Shown piece after piece: positions 9,486 through 18,806 of a stretch of DNA of 64,000 nucleotides. A model generated the notes under the pieces. The model was not told the DNA's origin, searched no databases, and worked only from the letters and a program-made list of their open reading frames with translations. Source of the stretch: Chryseobacterium viscerum (lineage in GTDB: Bacteria; Bacteroidota; Bacteroidia; Flavobacteriales; Weeksellaceae); NCBI RefSeq assembly GCF_002899945.2, contig NZ_PPEG02000014.1, positions 1 through 64,000 of the forward strand, written 5' to 3'. The position numbers and the translations under genes are program-made. Every line of letters starts with the position of its first letter. Within the stretch, counting starts at the first letter, position 1.

Positions 9486-10706
9486 ATGAACGTATTTCCC
9501 GATGGACAGTTACCTTTCTGGCCGTTTTTCCATCAGCTTGAACAGCATTTGAGCTACGAACGCTGGATTGATAAATATAAGCTCTTTTTGCAGCTTCTGT
9601 TAGATTCACATATCAGTTATGATGATGAGGGTGATGCTTTACTATCAGCCTGTAAAATATTGTATTTACAGGATATAAAAGATGAAGATCGATTTACGCA
9701 GCTCTTCAGGAAGACATGGTCTGAGGAAAAGAGCAAATGGGAAGCGTTTTTCAAAACTATAGAGCAGGAAACTCAAAAAGAACCTGTGGAAAAGAATAAT
9801 TCATCAGAACTTCAACAGCCTCCTTCTGAAAGCAGCCCTGCAGCCAGTGAACCCGCAGAAATAAAAAAAGAAGAAAAAAAAGACACCATTTCACAGCAGG
9901 AAAGTAAAAATGAAGAAAAGATTATTGAAGAAAAAGAAAATTATTACTTTACCCCAAGCATCAGCTTTGACAGCCTAATTAAAGATGATGAATCCCCGCA
10001 GGATACCACCTGCATCCCTCTATATAATTTTCAGGATGAATATTTACCCATCAACCGGCGTGAGATGATCAAAGGATGGCAATACTTGAGAAGGCACGAA
10101 AAAGGAAAACTGACCAGTGAAATAGACATCTACTCTACCGTAAAAAAAATAGCCAGAGAAAACATCTTTACCGAACCGGAATACCTGCATGGATTGCGCA
10201 ACCGCGAAGATACCATTATTTTCTTTGTAGACTGTAACGGCTCTATGATGCCATTTCATGAGCTTAGCCGCAGGCTGGTAAAAAGCGCCCGGAATTTCGG
10301 AGGTCATAAAAACGCACCGGTTTACTACTTCCAGAATGCACCTACAGATTATGTATTTAATGAGTTTCAATTGACATCACCGATTAAAATCGCACAGGCG
10401 CTTTCAAAGACCAATTATAACTTCAGCATCGCAGTGGTCATCAGCGATGTGGGCTTTGCAAGAGGATACGGAGCTCCCGAAAGACATAAAATAAGATGGC
10501 AGCAGCTGCAGCCCTTCCTTAAACAATTGAATGAAAACTGTGCCCATATACTCTGGCTCAACCCTGTTCCGGAGAACAGATGGCATGAAGAAACAGCACA
10601 AAACCTAAAAAAAGAAGTGCTTAAAATGGCTTCTATATTTGATGCAGGAATGAATCCGTTTCAGACCATCACAAGGACATTATTAAAATATCAAAACAAA
10701 ACTTAA
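9486..10706 (+). CDS. VWA-like (von Willebrand factor A fold) partner of MoxR
   Basis: 406 residues. Residues 1-95 are helical. About 97-155 is a strongly charged Glu/Lys/Ser/Pro linker with runs such as EIKKEEKKD. The C-terminal part (about 235-400) is a VWA fold: IIFFVDCNGSM carries a metal-site motif of the form DxNxS (Asp249, Asn251, Ser253) in place of the usual DxSxS, and VVISDVGFARG near 316-326 matches the later Asp-bearing strand. VWA proteins bind a divalent metal and a protein ligand, and they are standard partners of MoxR ATPases in bacterial chaperone and conflict systems. The stop is 5 bp before the next start. The linker suggests a flexible tether between a client-binding head and the VWA body. 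Confidence 0.82.
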   Translation: MNVFPDGQLPFWPFFHQLEQHLSYERWIDKYKLFLQLLLDSHISYDDEGDALLSACKILYLQDIKDEDRFTQLFRKTWSEEKSKWEAFFKTIEQETQKEPVEKNNSSELQQPPSESSPAASEPAEIKKEEKKDTISQQESKNEEKIIEEKENYYFTPSISFDSLIKDDESPQDTTCIPLYNFQDEYLPINRREMIKGWQYLRRHEKGKLTSEIDIYSTVKKIARENIFTEPEYLHGLRNREDTIIFFVDCNGSMMPFHELSRRLVKSARNFGGHKNAPVYYFQNAPTDYVFNEFQLTSPIKIAQALSKTNYNFSIAVVISDVGFARGYGAPERHKIRWQQLQPFLKQLNENCAHILWLNPVPENRWHEETAQNLKKEVLKMASIFDAGMNPFQTITRTLLKYQNKT

Positions 10707-10711
10707 TAAAA

Positions 10712-12883
10712 ATGGCAGTTTTACCTGAAAATTTTCCGATAGATGATCTGAGTACTATTGAACGTATTCAGCTGGAATGGTTTTACTCCAAATTTACAGA
10801 AGAGTACTACAGTGATTATTTTTTCGGTCATATGATGCTGGCGGCCTATGCCGCAGTTCCTGCTTACCTTACCCCAGATCTGCTTTCCAAATTGTGGCAG
10901 AACTTTGGAGAGTATACCTGGAATGAAGAGAAAAAATTTATCCACAGAATGGCTATACCTGATATTTTACTAGCTCCGTTCTGCACCCAGATAAGTTACG
11001 AAGTATACCAGATGGATTCCGATACCAGATTCCGTTTTTTAAAATGGATGAACAGTGATGATAAACTATGGACTTTACGTAAACCTTTCAGCATAGCTGA
11101 TATCGCCAGGTTTGTGGAGCAATATCATAATAATCCCAATGACATTATTACCAGAGAAGGTGCCAAATATCTGGAAATACAGAAATCGGAGGCTCAAATG
11201 TATTATAACCCTAAAAGTGTGGTTAATAATTATCTGAAACAGCTTAAGGAACTGCATGAAAATAAAGTTAAAAATGAAAATGAAAAAAATAATGAAATTG
11301 TAAATCTGCTAGAAACCATTGAACAGGCCAGACAAAAAGAAGATTACGTAAATCATCATGATAAAAATAAAACCATATTCGGTTCCCTGTTTAAAAGTGA
11401 AGAACTTAGCCTATGGAAGCACTCACTATTACAGAATGTACATACACTGGGAAATATTATCACCAATAACAATATTCCTGACTCACTGCTGTCAAAAAGT
11501 GTAGAAAGAAAAGAAAATTCTATAGCCATCACTGTTGAAAAAAAGCAGACAACACTGGTTTCAAAATTTGAAAGTGCACTTCCATCAAGAAAAATAGCTC
11601 TGATAATAGCAGATAGCGATACCAATATTACAAAAATAAGAAAGATATTGGAAGCATTCGAAGAATGGAATCAATATATCATCGAGGTAACAAAACCTAT
11701 TTCATCAAAAGAGGAAAACTCTCTAAATGCGAAATATAAGATCACAGAAAAAGATCATTTATTACTATATATCCATGCAAAAAATGCCAGAATGCATGAG
11801 AGCCACTGCTATTTTCAAATCTATAAAGAAACATGGATAAGTGACTCTAATATCAGTGTCATTGCTTCTGAAATGAATCCTCTGTCATTTACATTAATAC
11901 TGGACGGAGCCCTTAAAGCTACTCCCTATTGGATGGATACCACCAAAACAGGATACTCTTTGTTTGCCTTTGAGCAGGATGAAGTCATTGAAAATTTGAC
12001 TGTTTCTCAACCTAATTCCACAGATTGCGAGGAACTGGTCAAAAAACTGATCAATGATGGTCAAAGAGAAGCCATCAGAAGTGTATTTGTAAAAACAGTC
12101 TTCACCAATGAAAGCACCAGCCTGCCTAACTGGATTCAAAACAAGCAACTTATAATGATGAGTAACCGGGAAACCTATTTTGCTCCTTTAGGAAAAGCTT
12201 CCGATGAAGCGCTGAGAGTACAGCACCTGCTGAGACTTTCCGGTAAAACGAATACAAGAGAATCCCAATGGCAAGATCAGGAAACTGATTATGCATTAAA
12301 GAAAATAGCCGCAGAATTAAAAATAAATCCGAACGTCTACGAAGTTCTACCCGCTTTACAAAACTTACATAAAAAGAACATCCAGCATCAAAAACCCCTC
12401 TTTATATTTATTTTTTCGGACCCGGAAAAGATGTTAACCAATTTAGACAGGGAAGCCAGGTCTATCAGAAGTTATTTGCTTAACAGTGAAATAGGCTTAT
12501 ACAATGAAGTTCGTTTTTTCAAAAACAGGGAGTTTAAAGAGATTGAAACCTTCATTCTGCATCCGGATAACAGAAACCGCGTACAATGGATTTACTATTC
12601 AGGATTTGATGCGCAGGGATCTCCCAATATCAATGGAAAAGTAATAGATCTTACAGTATGGCAGCACTGGCTGGAGTTTCAGAACCGGATAGAAATGGTC
12701 ATATTAAATACCTGCAACAGTAAAAATCTTGCCTGGCAATTGACACAAATAGGCGTAAAAACAGCAATAGGCAGCAATGCAATGGTTATGGATAATGTAG
12801 GTGCTGATTTCGGAATTGATATGATGAAGAGCATAACCCAGGAAAAATATTTCTTCCAAATAAAAAACTTAATAAAGCAGTAA
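10712..12883 (+). CDS. Pseudo-caspase / CHAT-like third component of the MoxR-VWA system
   Basis: 723 residues. Residues 1-190 are a helical domain I do not recognise, followed by a Lys/Glu/Asn-rich coiled segment near 175-215. Residues about 290-430 follow the order of caspase strands (RKIALIIAD near 293, DHLLLYIHAKN at 348-358, FTLILDGAL near 394-401), but the catalytic His position is Lys357 and the Cys position is Ala400. Residues about 555-720 look like a CHAT protease: strand YYSGFDAQG with Phe632 where His is expected, and MVILNTCNS with Cys668 kept, then GVKTAIGSN. Both domains therefore appear catalytically dead or crippled. As the third gene after MoxR and VWA, it resembles the hub protein of MoxR-vWA ternary conflict systems. 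Fold assignments rest on motif order only. Confidence 0.65.
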   Translation: MAVLPENFPIDDLSTIERIQLEWFYSKFTEEYYSDYFFGHMMLAAYAAVPAYLTPDLLSKLWQNFGEYTWNEEKKFIHRMAIPDILLAPFCTQISYEVYQMDSDTRFRFLKWMNSDDKLWTLRKPFSIADIARFVEQYHNNPNDIITREGAKYLEIQKSEAQMYYNPKSVVNNYLKQLKELHENKVKNENEKNNEIVNLLETIEQARQKEDYVNHHDKNKTIFGSLFKSEELSLWKHSLLQNVHTLGNIITNNNIPDSLLSKSVERKENSIAITVEKKQTTLVSKFESALPSRKIALIIADSDTNITKIRKILEAFEEWNQYIIEVTKPISSKEENSLNAKYKITEKDHLLLYIHAKNARMHESHCYFQIYKETWISDSNISVIASEMNPLSFTLILDGALKATPYWMDTTKTGYSLFAFEQDEVIENLTVSQPNSTDCEELVKKLINDGQREAIRSVFVKTVFTNESTSLPNWIQNKQLIMMSNRETYFAPLGKASDEALRVQHLLRLSGKTNTRESQWQDQETDYALKKIAAELKINPNVYEVLPALQNLHKKNIQHQKPLFIFIFSDPEKMLTNLDREARSIRSYLLNSEIGLYNEVRFFKNREFKEIETFILHPDNRNRVQWIYYSGFDAQGSPNINGKVIDLTVWQHWLEFQNRIEMVILNTCNSKNLAWQLTQIGVKTAIGSNAMVMDNVGADFGIDMMKSITQEKYFFQIKNLIKQ

Positions 12884-12888
12884 TTTTT

Positions 12889-15483
12889 ATGGAACAAAAC
12901 GTATATTCAGATTTCATTATGTTCAAGGCATCATGGAACAGCGATCGTAATGACATACCGGAAAACTGGTACCAACAACATGAAGATATAAAACCTAAGC
13001 TTCACTATATATACGGGTACAGCACCAACAGTAATCTGGCTTCCAGAAATGTATCTGCATTCCAGGATATGATGGACAGCTTTCTTAAAAATCATCTTTC
13101 CGGTTTCATGGTTACTTCACATTCGCTCAATGATAAAACGACACCTGAAGAATTACCTCATCTAAATTCAGAAGACTGCTGTGTTATTTTTTTCAGTGGT
13201 GAGGCCAGACAGGATAAAAAAGGAAATATAATTCCTTACTTGGAAAATGTACAGGAGGGATACCAGCAGGCCTTTGAGAAGTATATTATCACTTCTGAAG
13301 GACACTTCTTTATCATTATTGATGTTCACATGATTCAGCCTGTAGAATATGATATTCAGCCTATTCAGTTTTCACATGCTCAAAAGCTGATTGTTCTGCA
13401 GAGCTACAGTAATAACGGTTATCACAATTATTTTTTCAACCTGCTTTTGGAGACCATTAAGCAGACCGGGGGCAATATCCGGTATTCAGATCTCATTACC
13501 AGACTGCACCTCAGGTATTACCATGATAACAGAAAGTTCTTTCCTGAAATGTATGGTCATCAGAAAGAGATCATTAAAACATGGTTATTTTCAGGGCTTG
13601 TACCTTATAAAAAAACAGAACAAGTGTATTATAATGACAATATAGTAGCTTGGGTTATAGGGGCAGGGCTTCAGGATGGGGTCATCCCTTCATTAAAGTT
13701 TATGAATACTTTAATAAAACTGGAAGATGACAGAGTTTACAGATTAAATGAAGTGAGAGATACCTACAGTATTATTGATGGGTTCTATGAAGAAGACAAA
13801 GAAAATATTTTCAATGCAGAATTTTTACAAATGGCCCTTCCTAAAATAAAGATAGGTTTTGGTGAAGATCTCAAAGATGAAATGAAAGATATTTTTGTAA
13901 GAACAACCAAAAATTTTGGTTTATATTTCATTGATTTGGTTGAAAATCCCAAGGATGCTGCATTTTTGATTAGAAACAGGGAGAATAGATACTTTTTGAC
14001 ACGGCATACCCACGAAACGGAAGAACAGGGGTACTCCATGTTCTTTCATCAGCCGGATGTTTTTGAATTTATCAAGGAAATAGAATATATAGCTCAATGG
14101 AATGCGGTTATTGATCTGGATAATCCTCAGAATAAAATACCGTCGGACGATTATGAGATTGTATTTGAAAGCATTGAGGGACAACAGATCACTAAAGACA
14201 ATACGAATGAAGTATCCGGACAAATCCATATTGATCCGAAAAATATAGAGTTAAAATACAGAAATGAAATAGCCCCGACTTTCAGATGTCATCTGGAAAT
14301 GAAAAATACTGATTCCAATAAACAGTATTATGTCAACTTTCTATACATGAGCGGATCTTATGGTATTCAAAATTTCAACGCAAGCAATAACGGCCTGCTT
14401 AGGAGCACTGAAAAAGTAGCCGTAAATATCTCTGGAAATGGCATTGTCTGGACATTTATTCAGGATGAGTATATCAACAACAAGATCAATGAATTACAGG
14501 ATTTCCTCCTCGTCTTTATTTCCAAAGAGCCTATTACGCTCAACCCATTGGAACAGGAATACCTTAAATTCAGAACAGAAACCTCAAGATCCCTGAGTTT
14601 TGATGAAAGAACCTCCAAGCAGACATTCTCACTCCCGAGGACGGACTGGACCGTAAAAAAGATCCCAATCAGAATTCTGTATGATCACAGAACATTTAAA
14701 GAAACTGTACTTCAGACCATTAAAGACCGTACGATACTTGTTCCCAATGACCTTCAAAAAAAACGCTGGGGCGGGCAGCCTATGAATAAGGGTTTCATCC
14801 TTTCCGCAGAAGTAAAAGAGAAAACACTATCTCTTATTGGCCTATATGAAGTGACTTTACGGGTTGCACATACTACGAAAAAAATTCCAGATGACAGCAG
14901 AGTGGCTATTCTGCTGCACAACAGTTTTAATGACTCTTTGCGCTATCTCAGATTTAAAGACGGAAAAGCAACAGTTACAGTTACGGCTTATGAAGATTTT
15001 ACAACCGCTGCCATTTTATATGACGGGACTGAACTGGAACTGGATTTAAGTGAAATCCCCGGACTGCCCCGAAAATTTTATGCCTATCAGCCCACAAACC
15101 CCTTTAAAAGAACAGTAAAAAAACTCCTGCAGGGTGAAATACGGTTTCCGGATGATCTGCAGAAAGGCAGATGGGGAGAAAGTCCCTCCAGCAATGACTG
15201 GCAACTTTCGGCAGAAGTAAAAACAGAGAACGATTCTCATAGAATTATATTGACTGTACAAAACACTCAACAAAAATCTGAAAAAGAAGTTGCTTTCCTC
15301 CTGCATGATAGCTTTGGAGAAGAGCAGACAATGTTCGCAAAAACATTAGAAGGAACCGCCAGGTGCAGCTTTAAAAGCTATGAAGCATTTACTGTAGGAA
15401 TTTATATTGAAGACGGAACAAAATTAGAACTGAATCTCAATAAACAAGAAGGTTTTCCTAAATCTTTTTATTATAAATTTTAG
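12889..15483 (+). CDS. Pseudo-caspase protein with two C-terminal pYEATS-like domains
   Basis: 864 residues, last gene of the operon, starting 5 bp after the preceding stop. Residues 1-300 keep a caspase-like strand order, including VIFFSGE with Glu105 at the His position and FIIIDVHM with His147 at the Cys position, so this domain should be inactive. Residues about 330-605 are related to the middle of the caspase-lipase protein; compare SIEGQQIT and LKYRNEIAPTF here with KIEGQNIT and FSYRNNHAPAF there. Residues about 612-734 and 746-864 are two copies of one domain: LQKKRWGG/LQKGRWGE, LSAEV in both, LLHNSF/LLHDSF, and LELDL/LELNL. These fit the pYEATS family, proposed to read modified lysines in bacterial conflict systems. 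A sensor or adaptor role is inferred. Confidence 0.72.
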   Translation: MEQNVYSDFIMFKASWNSDRNDIPENWYQQHEDIKPKLHYIYGYSTNSNLASRNVSAFQDMMDSFLKNHLSGFMVTSHSLNDKTTPEELPHLNSEDCCVIFFSGEARQDKKGNIIPYLENVQEGYQQAFEKYIITSEGHFFIIIDVHMIQPVEYDIQPIQFSHAQKLIVLQSYSNNGYHNYFFNLLLETIKQTGGNIRYSDLITRLHLRYYHDNRKFFPEMYGHQKEIIKTWLFSGLVPYKKTEQVYYNDNIVAWVIGAGLQDGVIPSLKFMNTLIKLEDDRVYRLNEVRDTYSIIDGFYEEDKENIFNAEFLQMALPKIKIGFGEDLKDEMKDIFVRTTKNFGLYFIDLVENPKDAAFLIRNRENRYFLTRHTHETEEQGYSMFFHQPDVFEFIKEIEYIAQWNAVIDLDNPQNKIPSDDYEIVFESIEGQQITKDNTNEVSGQIHIDPKNIELKYRNEIAPTFRCHLEMKNTDSNKQYYVNFLYMSGSYGIQNFNASNNGLLRSTEKVAVNISGNGIVWTFIQDEYINNKINELQDFLLVFISKEPITLNPLEQEYLKFRTETSRSLSFDERTSKQTFSLPRTDWTVKKIPIRILYDHRTFKETVLQTIKDRTILVPNDLQKKRWGGQPMNKGFILSAEVKEKTLSLIGLYEVTLRVAHTTKKIPDDSRVAILLHNSFNDSLRYLRFKDGKATVTVTAYEDFTTAAILYDGTELELDLSEIPGLPRKFYAYQPTNPFKRTVKKLLQGEIRFPDDLQKGRWGESPSSNDWQLSAEVKTENDSHRIILTVQNTQQKSEKEVAFLLHDSFGEEQTMFAKTLEGTARCSFKSYEAFTVGIYIEDGTKLELNLNKQEGFPKSFYYKF

Positions 15484-15765
15484 AAAAATTTAAGGTTATG
15501 AGGTGAACAAAGAAATTTATGCAGATTATAAAATATAACAATTTATCATTCTTATTTTTCAGGTATATCTCACTAGTTGATTAAATTAAAAATTCATTCT
15601 GAAAATCCTGAGTCATTAGAGTTCAACAAGTTATACGGAAATAATTTTCACTATTTTTATTTATGATTGATATTTATTAGAAAACAAGAATTTTTACAAA
15701 TCCTTTAAGAATGGAGAAAATTTAATCTCATCCTAAAAAAAACAAAGTCAACAAAATACCAAACC

Positions 15766-15801
15766 AAAAAGCATCACTTTAAATCAAAGTGATGCTTTTT
15801 T
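15766..15801 (+). terminator. Strong intrinsic terminator downstream of the caspase operon
   Basis: A perfect 15-bp stem (15766-15780 with 15786-15800) with a 5-base loop ends in a T run. The core arms are GCATCACTTT and AAAGTGATGC. It lies 283 bp after the operon's last stop. A-rich and T-rich flanks would let it work in both directions. Confidence 0.85.
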
Positions 15802-15927
15802 ATTTACTTATTAAGATCTCGGATCAAGTGTAAAATTTGGGGAGATTTTTCAGCGTTTCTTTTTGTATATTCTGTCTTTCCTTTCTACCTCTTCAACTAC
15901 TTCAAAATCATATAAAATAATGAAATA

Positions 15928-15954
15928 TTGACACTTACAACAATACTACTTTTA
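15928..15954 (+). promoter_or_regulatory. Possible promoter of the AraC regulator gene
   Basis: TTG at 15928-15930 (within TTGACA), then 16 bases, then TACTTTTA at 15947-15954. This partly matches the Bacteroidetes pattern TTG plus TAnnTTTG. The last base deviates and the spacing is slightly short. The AraC start is about 110 bp downstream, so the call is tentative. Confidence 0.3.
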
Positions 15955-16064
15955 GAATTTGAGCGGAACATTTTTAACATTTGGTAAAGCAGAAGGATAA
16001 AACCGTTTATACGTCTTTAAGTTTTCCTATTTAAATATTAAATTGCGCCTATGTTAAAAAAACT

Positions 16065-17201
16065 ATGGACAAATACAGCTTTTTAGAAATAACCGCTTTT
16101 ATTGGAATTTTTCTTGTATTTTTTCTTGCATTGTTTTTATTGACTGTAAAAACCAAGCACAGACTTGCAAATTGGCTTCTTGCTTTCTTTCTTTTTACAA
16201 ATGCTGTAGATGCATTGAAATTTCTGATGCGTGATTTCCCTGTTAATTTCATCAATCTGGAGGCATTTCGTTGGAGTATTAACTATTTGGTTCCTGCATC
16301 GTTTTATCTGTATGTATTGTCCATTTGTTTTTCCAACTTTCGATTAAAACCGAAACATTTATGGCACACCATTCCGTTTATTGCGTTCAATTTGTATATG
16401 GCGTATGGGATTTATTATGAAGACAGAGCTTCGAAAGTGAGTTTCATCAATGCTTTGAGCGAATCACCGATCATGCAATTTTTTCATATTCTTTTCGAAG
16501 TACTATTTCAAGTATATTTTATTGCTTCATTTTTGGTGATTAGAAAGTCTAAAACGGTCTATCTCGAGAATTATACGAATCCAGATATATCTATACTTAA
16601 TGCGCTTTACAAAATAACAATTCTATATTATGTCTTACATTTTATAGTCCTTATAAGATGGCTGGTTACTTTTATCTTTGGGTTGGGAGAACTCAGACAA
16701 TGGATTGTTACCCTTGACGGATTTGCTTTTTTCTTTTGTACGTGTTGGTATCTATTTGTTGCATTAAATAATCCTGAATTTTTCAGAGGAGTTAATTCTC
16801 AATTGAAACCTATCGTAGATCTAATTCCGAAACAAAAATCTTCTCCAATAATTGATGATGAAAAAAATAAGCAAATCATAGCTTTGAAAGAATTTATGAG
16901 TAAAAATGAACCTTATTTAGATTCTTCATTAACGATTCAAGATTTGGCAGAACAATTAAATATGCCTGTCAAAGATTTATCAGCTTTGATTAATCTGTAT
17001 ATGAATAAGCATTTTTTTGATTTCATTAATGAATATCGAATCGAAAAAGCTAAAGAAATATTGAAAAATCCTTTGCAAAAAGAACTGACTATTTTAGAAA
17101 TTCTTTATGAGGTTGGTTTCAATTCCAAATCGTCGTTTAGTACTTCTTTTAAAAAACATACAGGAACAACTCCGACAGATTTCAGAAAAAACCCAAATTA
17201 A
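16065..17201 (+). CDS. AraC-family transcriptional regulator with N-terminal membrane domain
   Basis: 378 residues. The first 230 are strongly hydrophobic, with about seven predicted membrane helices (the first near 8-28). After a polar linker, residues about 270-376 form an AraC/XylS DNA-binding domain: SLTIQDLAEQLNM is the first helix-turn-helix, and ILEILYEVGFNSKSSFSTSFKKHTG is the conserved second half. Such membrane-anchored AraC proteins are common in Flavobacteriia and are thought to sense signals at the inner membrane. It lies 102 bp before a serine hydrolase gene on the same strand, and the same pairing recurs at 45360-47681. The two regulators share the N-terminal motif LLTVKT and the C-terminal motif EVGFNSKSSF. 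Confidence 0.9.
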   Translation: MDKYSFLEITAFIGIFLVFFLALFLLTVKTKHRLANWLLAFFLFTNAVDALKFLMRDFPVNFINLEAFRWSINYLVPASFYLYVLSICFSNFRLKPKHLWHTIPFIAFNLYMAYGIYYEDRASKVSFINALSESPIMQFFHILFEVLFQVYFIASFLVIRKSKTVYLENYTNPDISILNALYKITILYYVLHFIVLIRWLVTFIFGLGELRQWIVTLDGFAFFFCTCWYLFVALNNPEFFRGVNSQLKPIVDLIPKQKSSPIIDDEKNKQIIALKEFMSKNEPYLDSSLTIQDLAEQLNMPVKDLSALINLYMNKHFFDFINEYRIEKAKEILKNPLQKELTILEILYEVGFNSKSSFSTSFKKHTGTTPTDFRKNPN

Positions 17202-17303
17202 TCCATTCTTTTTCTAAGAAATGCGTTCGACTTTTTTTAGTCGGTCGCGTACTGAAGCGTTTTAAAGCATCTTTGCTGAAAGTTTTTAAAAAATATAATT
17301 TCA

Positions 17304-18737
17304 ATGAAGAACAAGTTTTTCTTATTATTAACAACTATTTTATTGACAAATACGCTTTCTGCCCAGGGGTTAAATAACCCCAAAGAAACAAAGAAGATCC
17401 ATCAAAATCCGACGGAACAAAAATCAGAAATCAATCACATTGATTCGTTAATGACAAAATCTTACGAAAGAGGCTTGTTCAATGGAAATGTCCTTGTTGC
17501 TAAAAATAATAAAATTATCTATCAAAAATCATTTGGTTTTACCGATGAAACGAGACAAACTCCTTTAAACAATAAATCAATATTCAACATGGGCTCTATT
17601 GCAAAGGAATTTAATGCTGTTGCCATCATGATTTTGGTTGAACATGGTCTTCTTACCCTTGATGACAAGGTATCTAAATTTAATTTAGGATTACCAAAAT
17701 GGGCAGAAAAAGTTTCTATACGTCATCTGATTAATTATGCCAGTGGTATTCCTCCAATCGAACGATTAAAACCCGAAAATGATGCGGAGACATGGAATAT
17801 TTTGAGAAGTAATGATAGTCTACTCTTTGAACCAGGAACCAGTTACAGGTATGATAATGGCAATGTTTTTTTACAAAGAAGAATTATTGAAAAGGTAACC
17901 GGAATGTCTTTTCAGCAATTTGTCATTAAAAACATTGTTAACCCTTTGAAAATGACCAATTCAATATTTGATCCAACATTTGACTCTAAAAACAGAACCT
18001 CCTGTTATGATATGGACAATGTCCGATGCCCGGAATTGAAATTTATTAGCGGCTGGCTTTGGGTAGATATCAATGATTTCTATAAATGGACTGAAGCGCT
18101 GAATTCTAATCGTTTAATATCCAAAAAATCCTTTCAAACTTTGTTGAATAACCCATACGCAAAAGAGGAAGGCGGATCGCTTGGCAGATACTTTGAAAAA
18201 GAAGATCTACAAAGACACAATGGAATTTCGTATAAATTTGAATCCATCTTTTTAAACGATTTTAAAAATAATATTACGATAATTCTAGTGTCCAATAACC
18301 TCAATAGAGTTTGGGATTTAGGGCATATTATACATAACTTAATGTTGTGGAAAGAGTACGAAATTCCTAAAAAATCTATTTATCAAGCAATAAGAAAAGA
18401 ATCTCTCAACGATGTAAATAAAGGGATAGAGATCTATTATTTACTCAAAGAAAAATCTAAAAATGAATATAGTTTTGAGAACCCGGGAGAACTTAATAAG
18501 TTAGGGTATGAACTATCAAGACTTAGAAAAATCAATGAATCCATAACAATATTTAAATTGGCGACAAAAGAGTTTCCTAAAGATGCTAATCTATTCGATA
18601 GTTTAGGGGAAGCCTATTTTACAGATAAGCAATATGATTTAGCATTAGAGAATTATAAAAAAGCAATCAGTCTTGGCGGAACCAATGGTAATGCTGAAAA
18701 AATGATCGATAAAATAGAGAAAGAAACAGGGAAGTAA
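17304..18737 (+). CDS. Serine hydrolase (class C beta-lactamase / penicillin-binding fold) with TPR tail
   Basis: 477 residues. Residues 1-20 are a signal peptide ending LSAQ. The catalytic motifs are present: SIAK (Ser98, Lys101), YDN (Tyr182, Asn184) and HNG at 304-306 in the third-motif position. The C-terminal 90 residues form TPR-like helices (NLFDSLGEAYFTDKQYDLALENYKKA). Members of this family are periplasmic or extracellular hydrolases acting on peptides, esters or amides; the substrate cannot be told from sequence, and true beta-lactamase activity is not implied. It is the likely target or partner of the AraC regulator just upstream. A bidirectional terminator follows. Confidence 0.87.
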   Translation: MKNKFFLLLTTILLTNTLSAQGLNNPKETKKIHQNPTEQKSEINHIDSLMTKSYERGLFNGNVLVAKNNKIIYQKSFGFTDETRQTPLNNKSIFNMGSIAKEFNAVAIMILVEHGLLTLDDKVSKFNLGLPKWAEKVSIRHLINYASGIPPIERLKPENDAETWNILRSNDSLLFEPGTSYRYDNGNVFLQRRIIEKVTGMSFQQFVIKNIVNPLKMTNSIFDPTFDSKNRTSCYDMDNVRCPELKFISGWLWVDINDFYKWTEALNSNRLISKKSFQTLLNNPYAKEEGGSLGRYFEKEDLQRHNGISYKFESIFLNDFKNNITIILVSNNLNRVWDLGHIIHNLMLWKEYEIPKKSIYQAIRKESLNDVNKGIEIYYLLKEKSKNEYSFENPGELNKLGYELSRLRKINESITIFKLATKEFPKDANLFDSLGEAYFTDKQYDLALENYKKAISLGGTNGNAEKMIDKIEKETGK

Positions 18738-18764
18738 AATTTTCAAATCAAATTTTAAACAAAA

Positions 18765-18788
18765 AAAATCCCGTTAATACGGGATTTT
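18765..18788. terminator. Bidirectional hairpin terminator between convergent genes
   Basis: A perfect 10-bp stem AAAATCCCGT (18765-18774) pairs with ACGGGATTTT (18779-18788) around the loop TAAT. It sits between the serine hydrolase gene (plus strand) and the DUF2911 gene (minus strand), with A and T runs on both sides, so it can end both transcripts. Confidence 0.85.
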
Positions 18789-18806
18789 AATTTCTGATAT
18801 TCAAAT

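Larger units (their letters stand above)
15484..16064. other. Intergenic region between the caspase operon and the AraC gene
   Basis: 581 bp of AT-rich DNA with no convincing open frame. It holds the terminator at 15766-15801 and a possible promoter at 15928-15954. The stretch 15500-15740 shows nothing else I can name. Confidence 0.6.

Noticed and set aside
17304..18737. True class C beta-lactamase
   Set aside because: The SxxK and YxN motifs define a broad serine hydrolase family. A TPR tail and weak third motif do not support calling a resistance enzyme.
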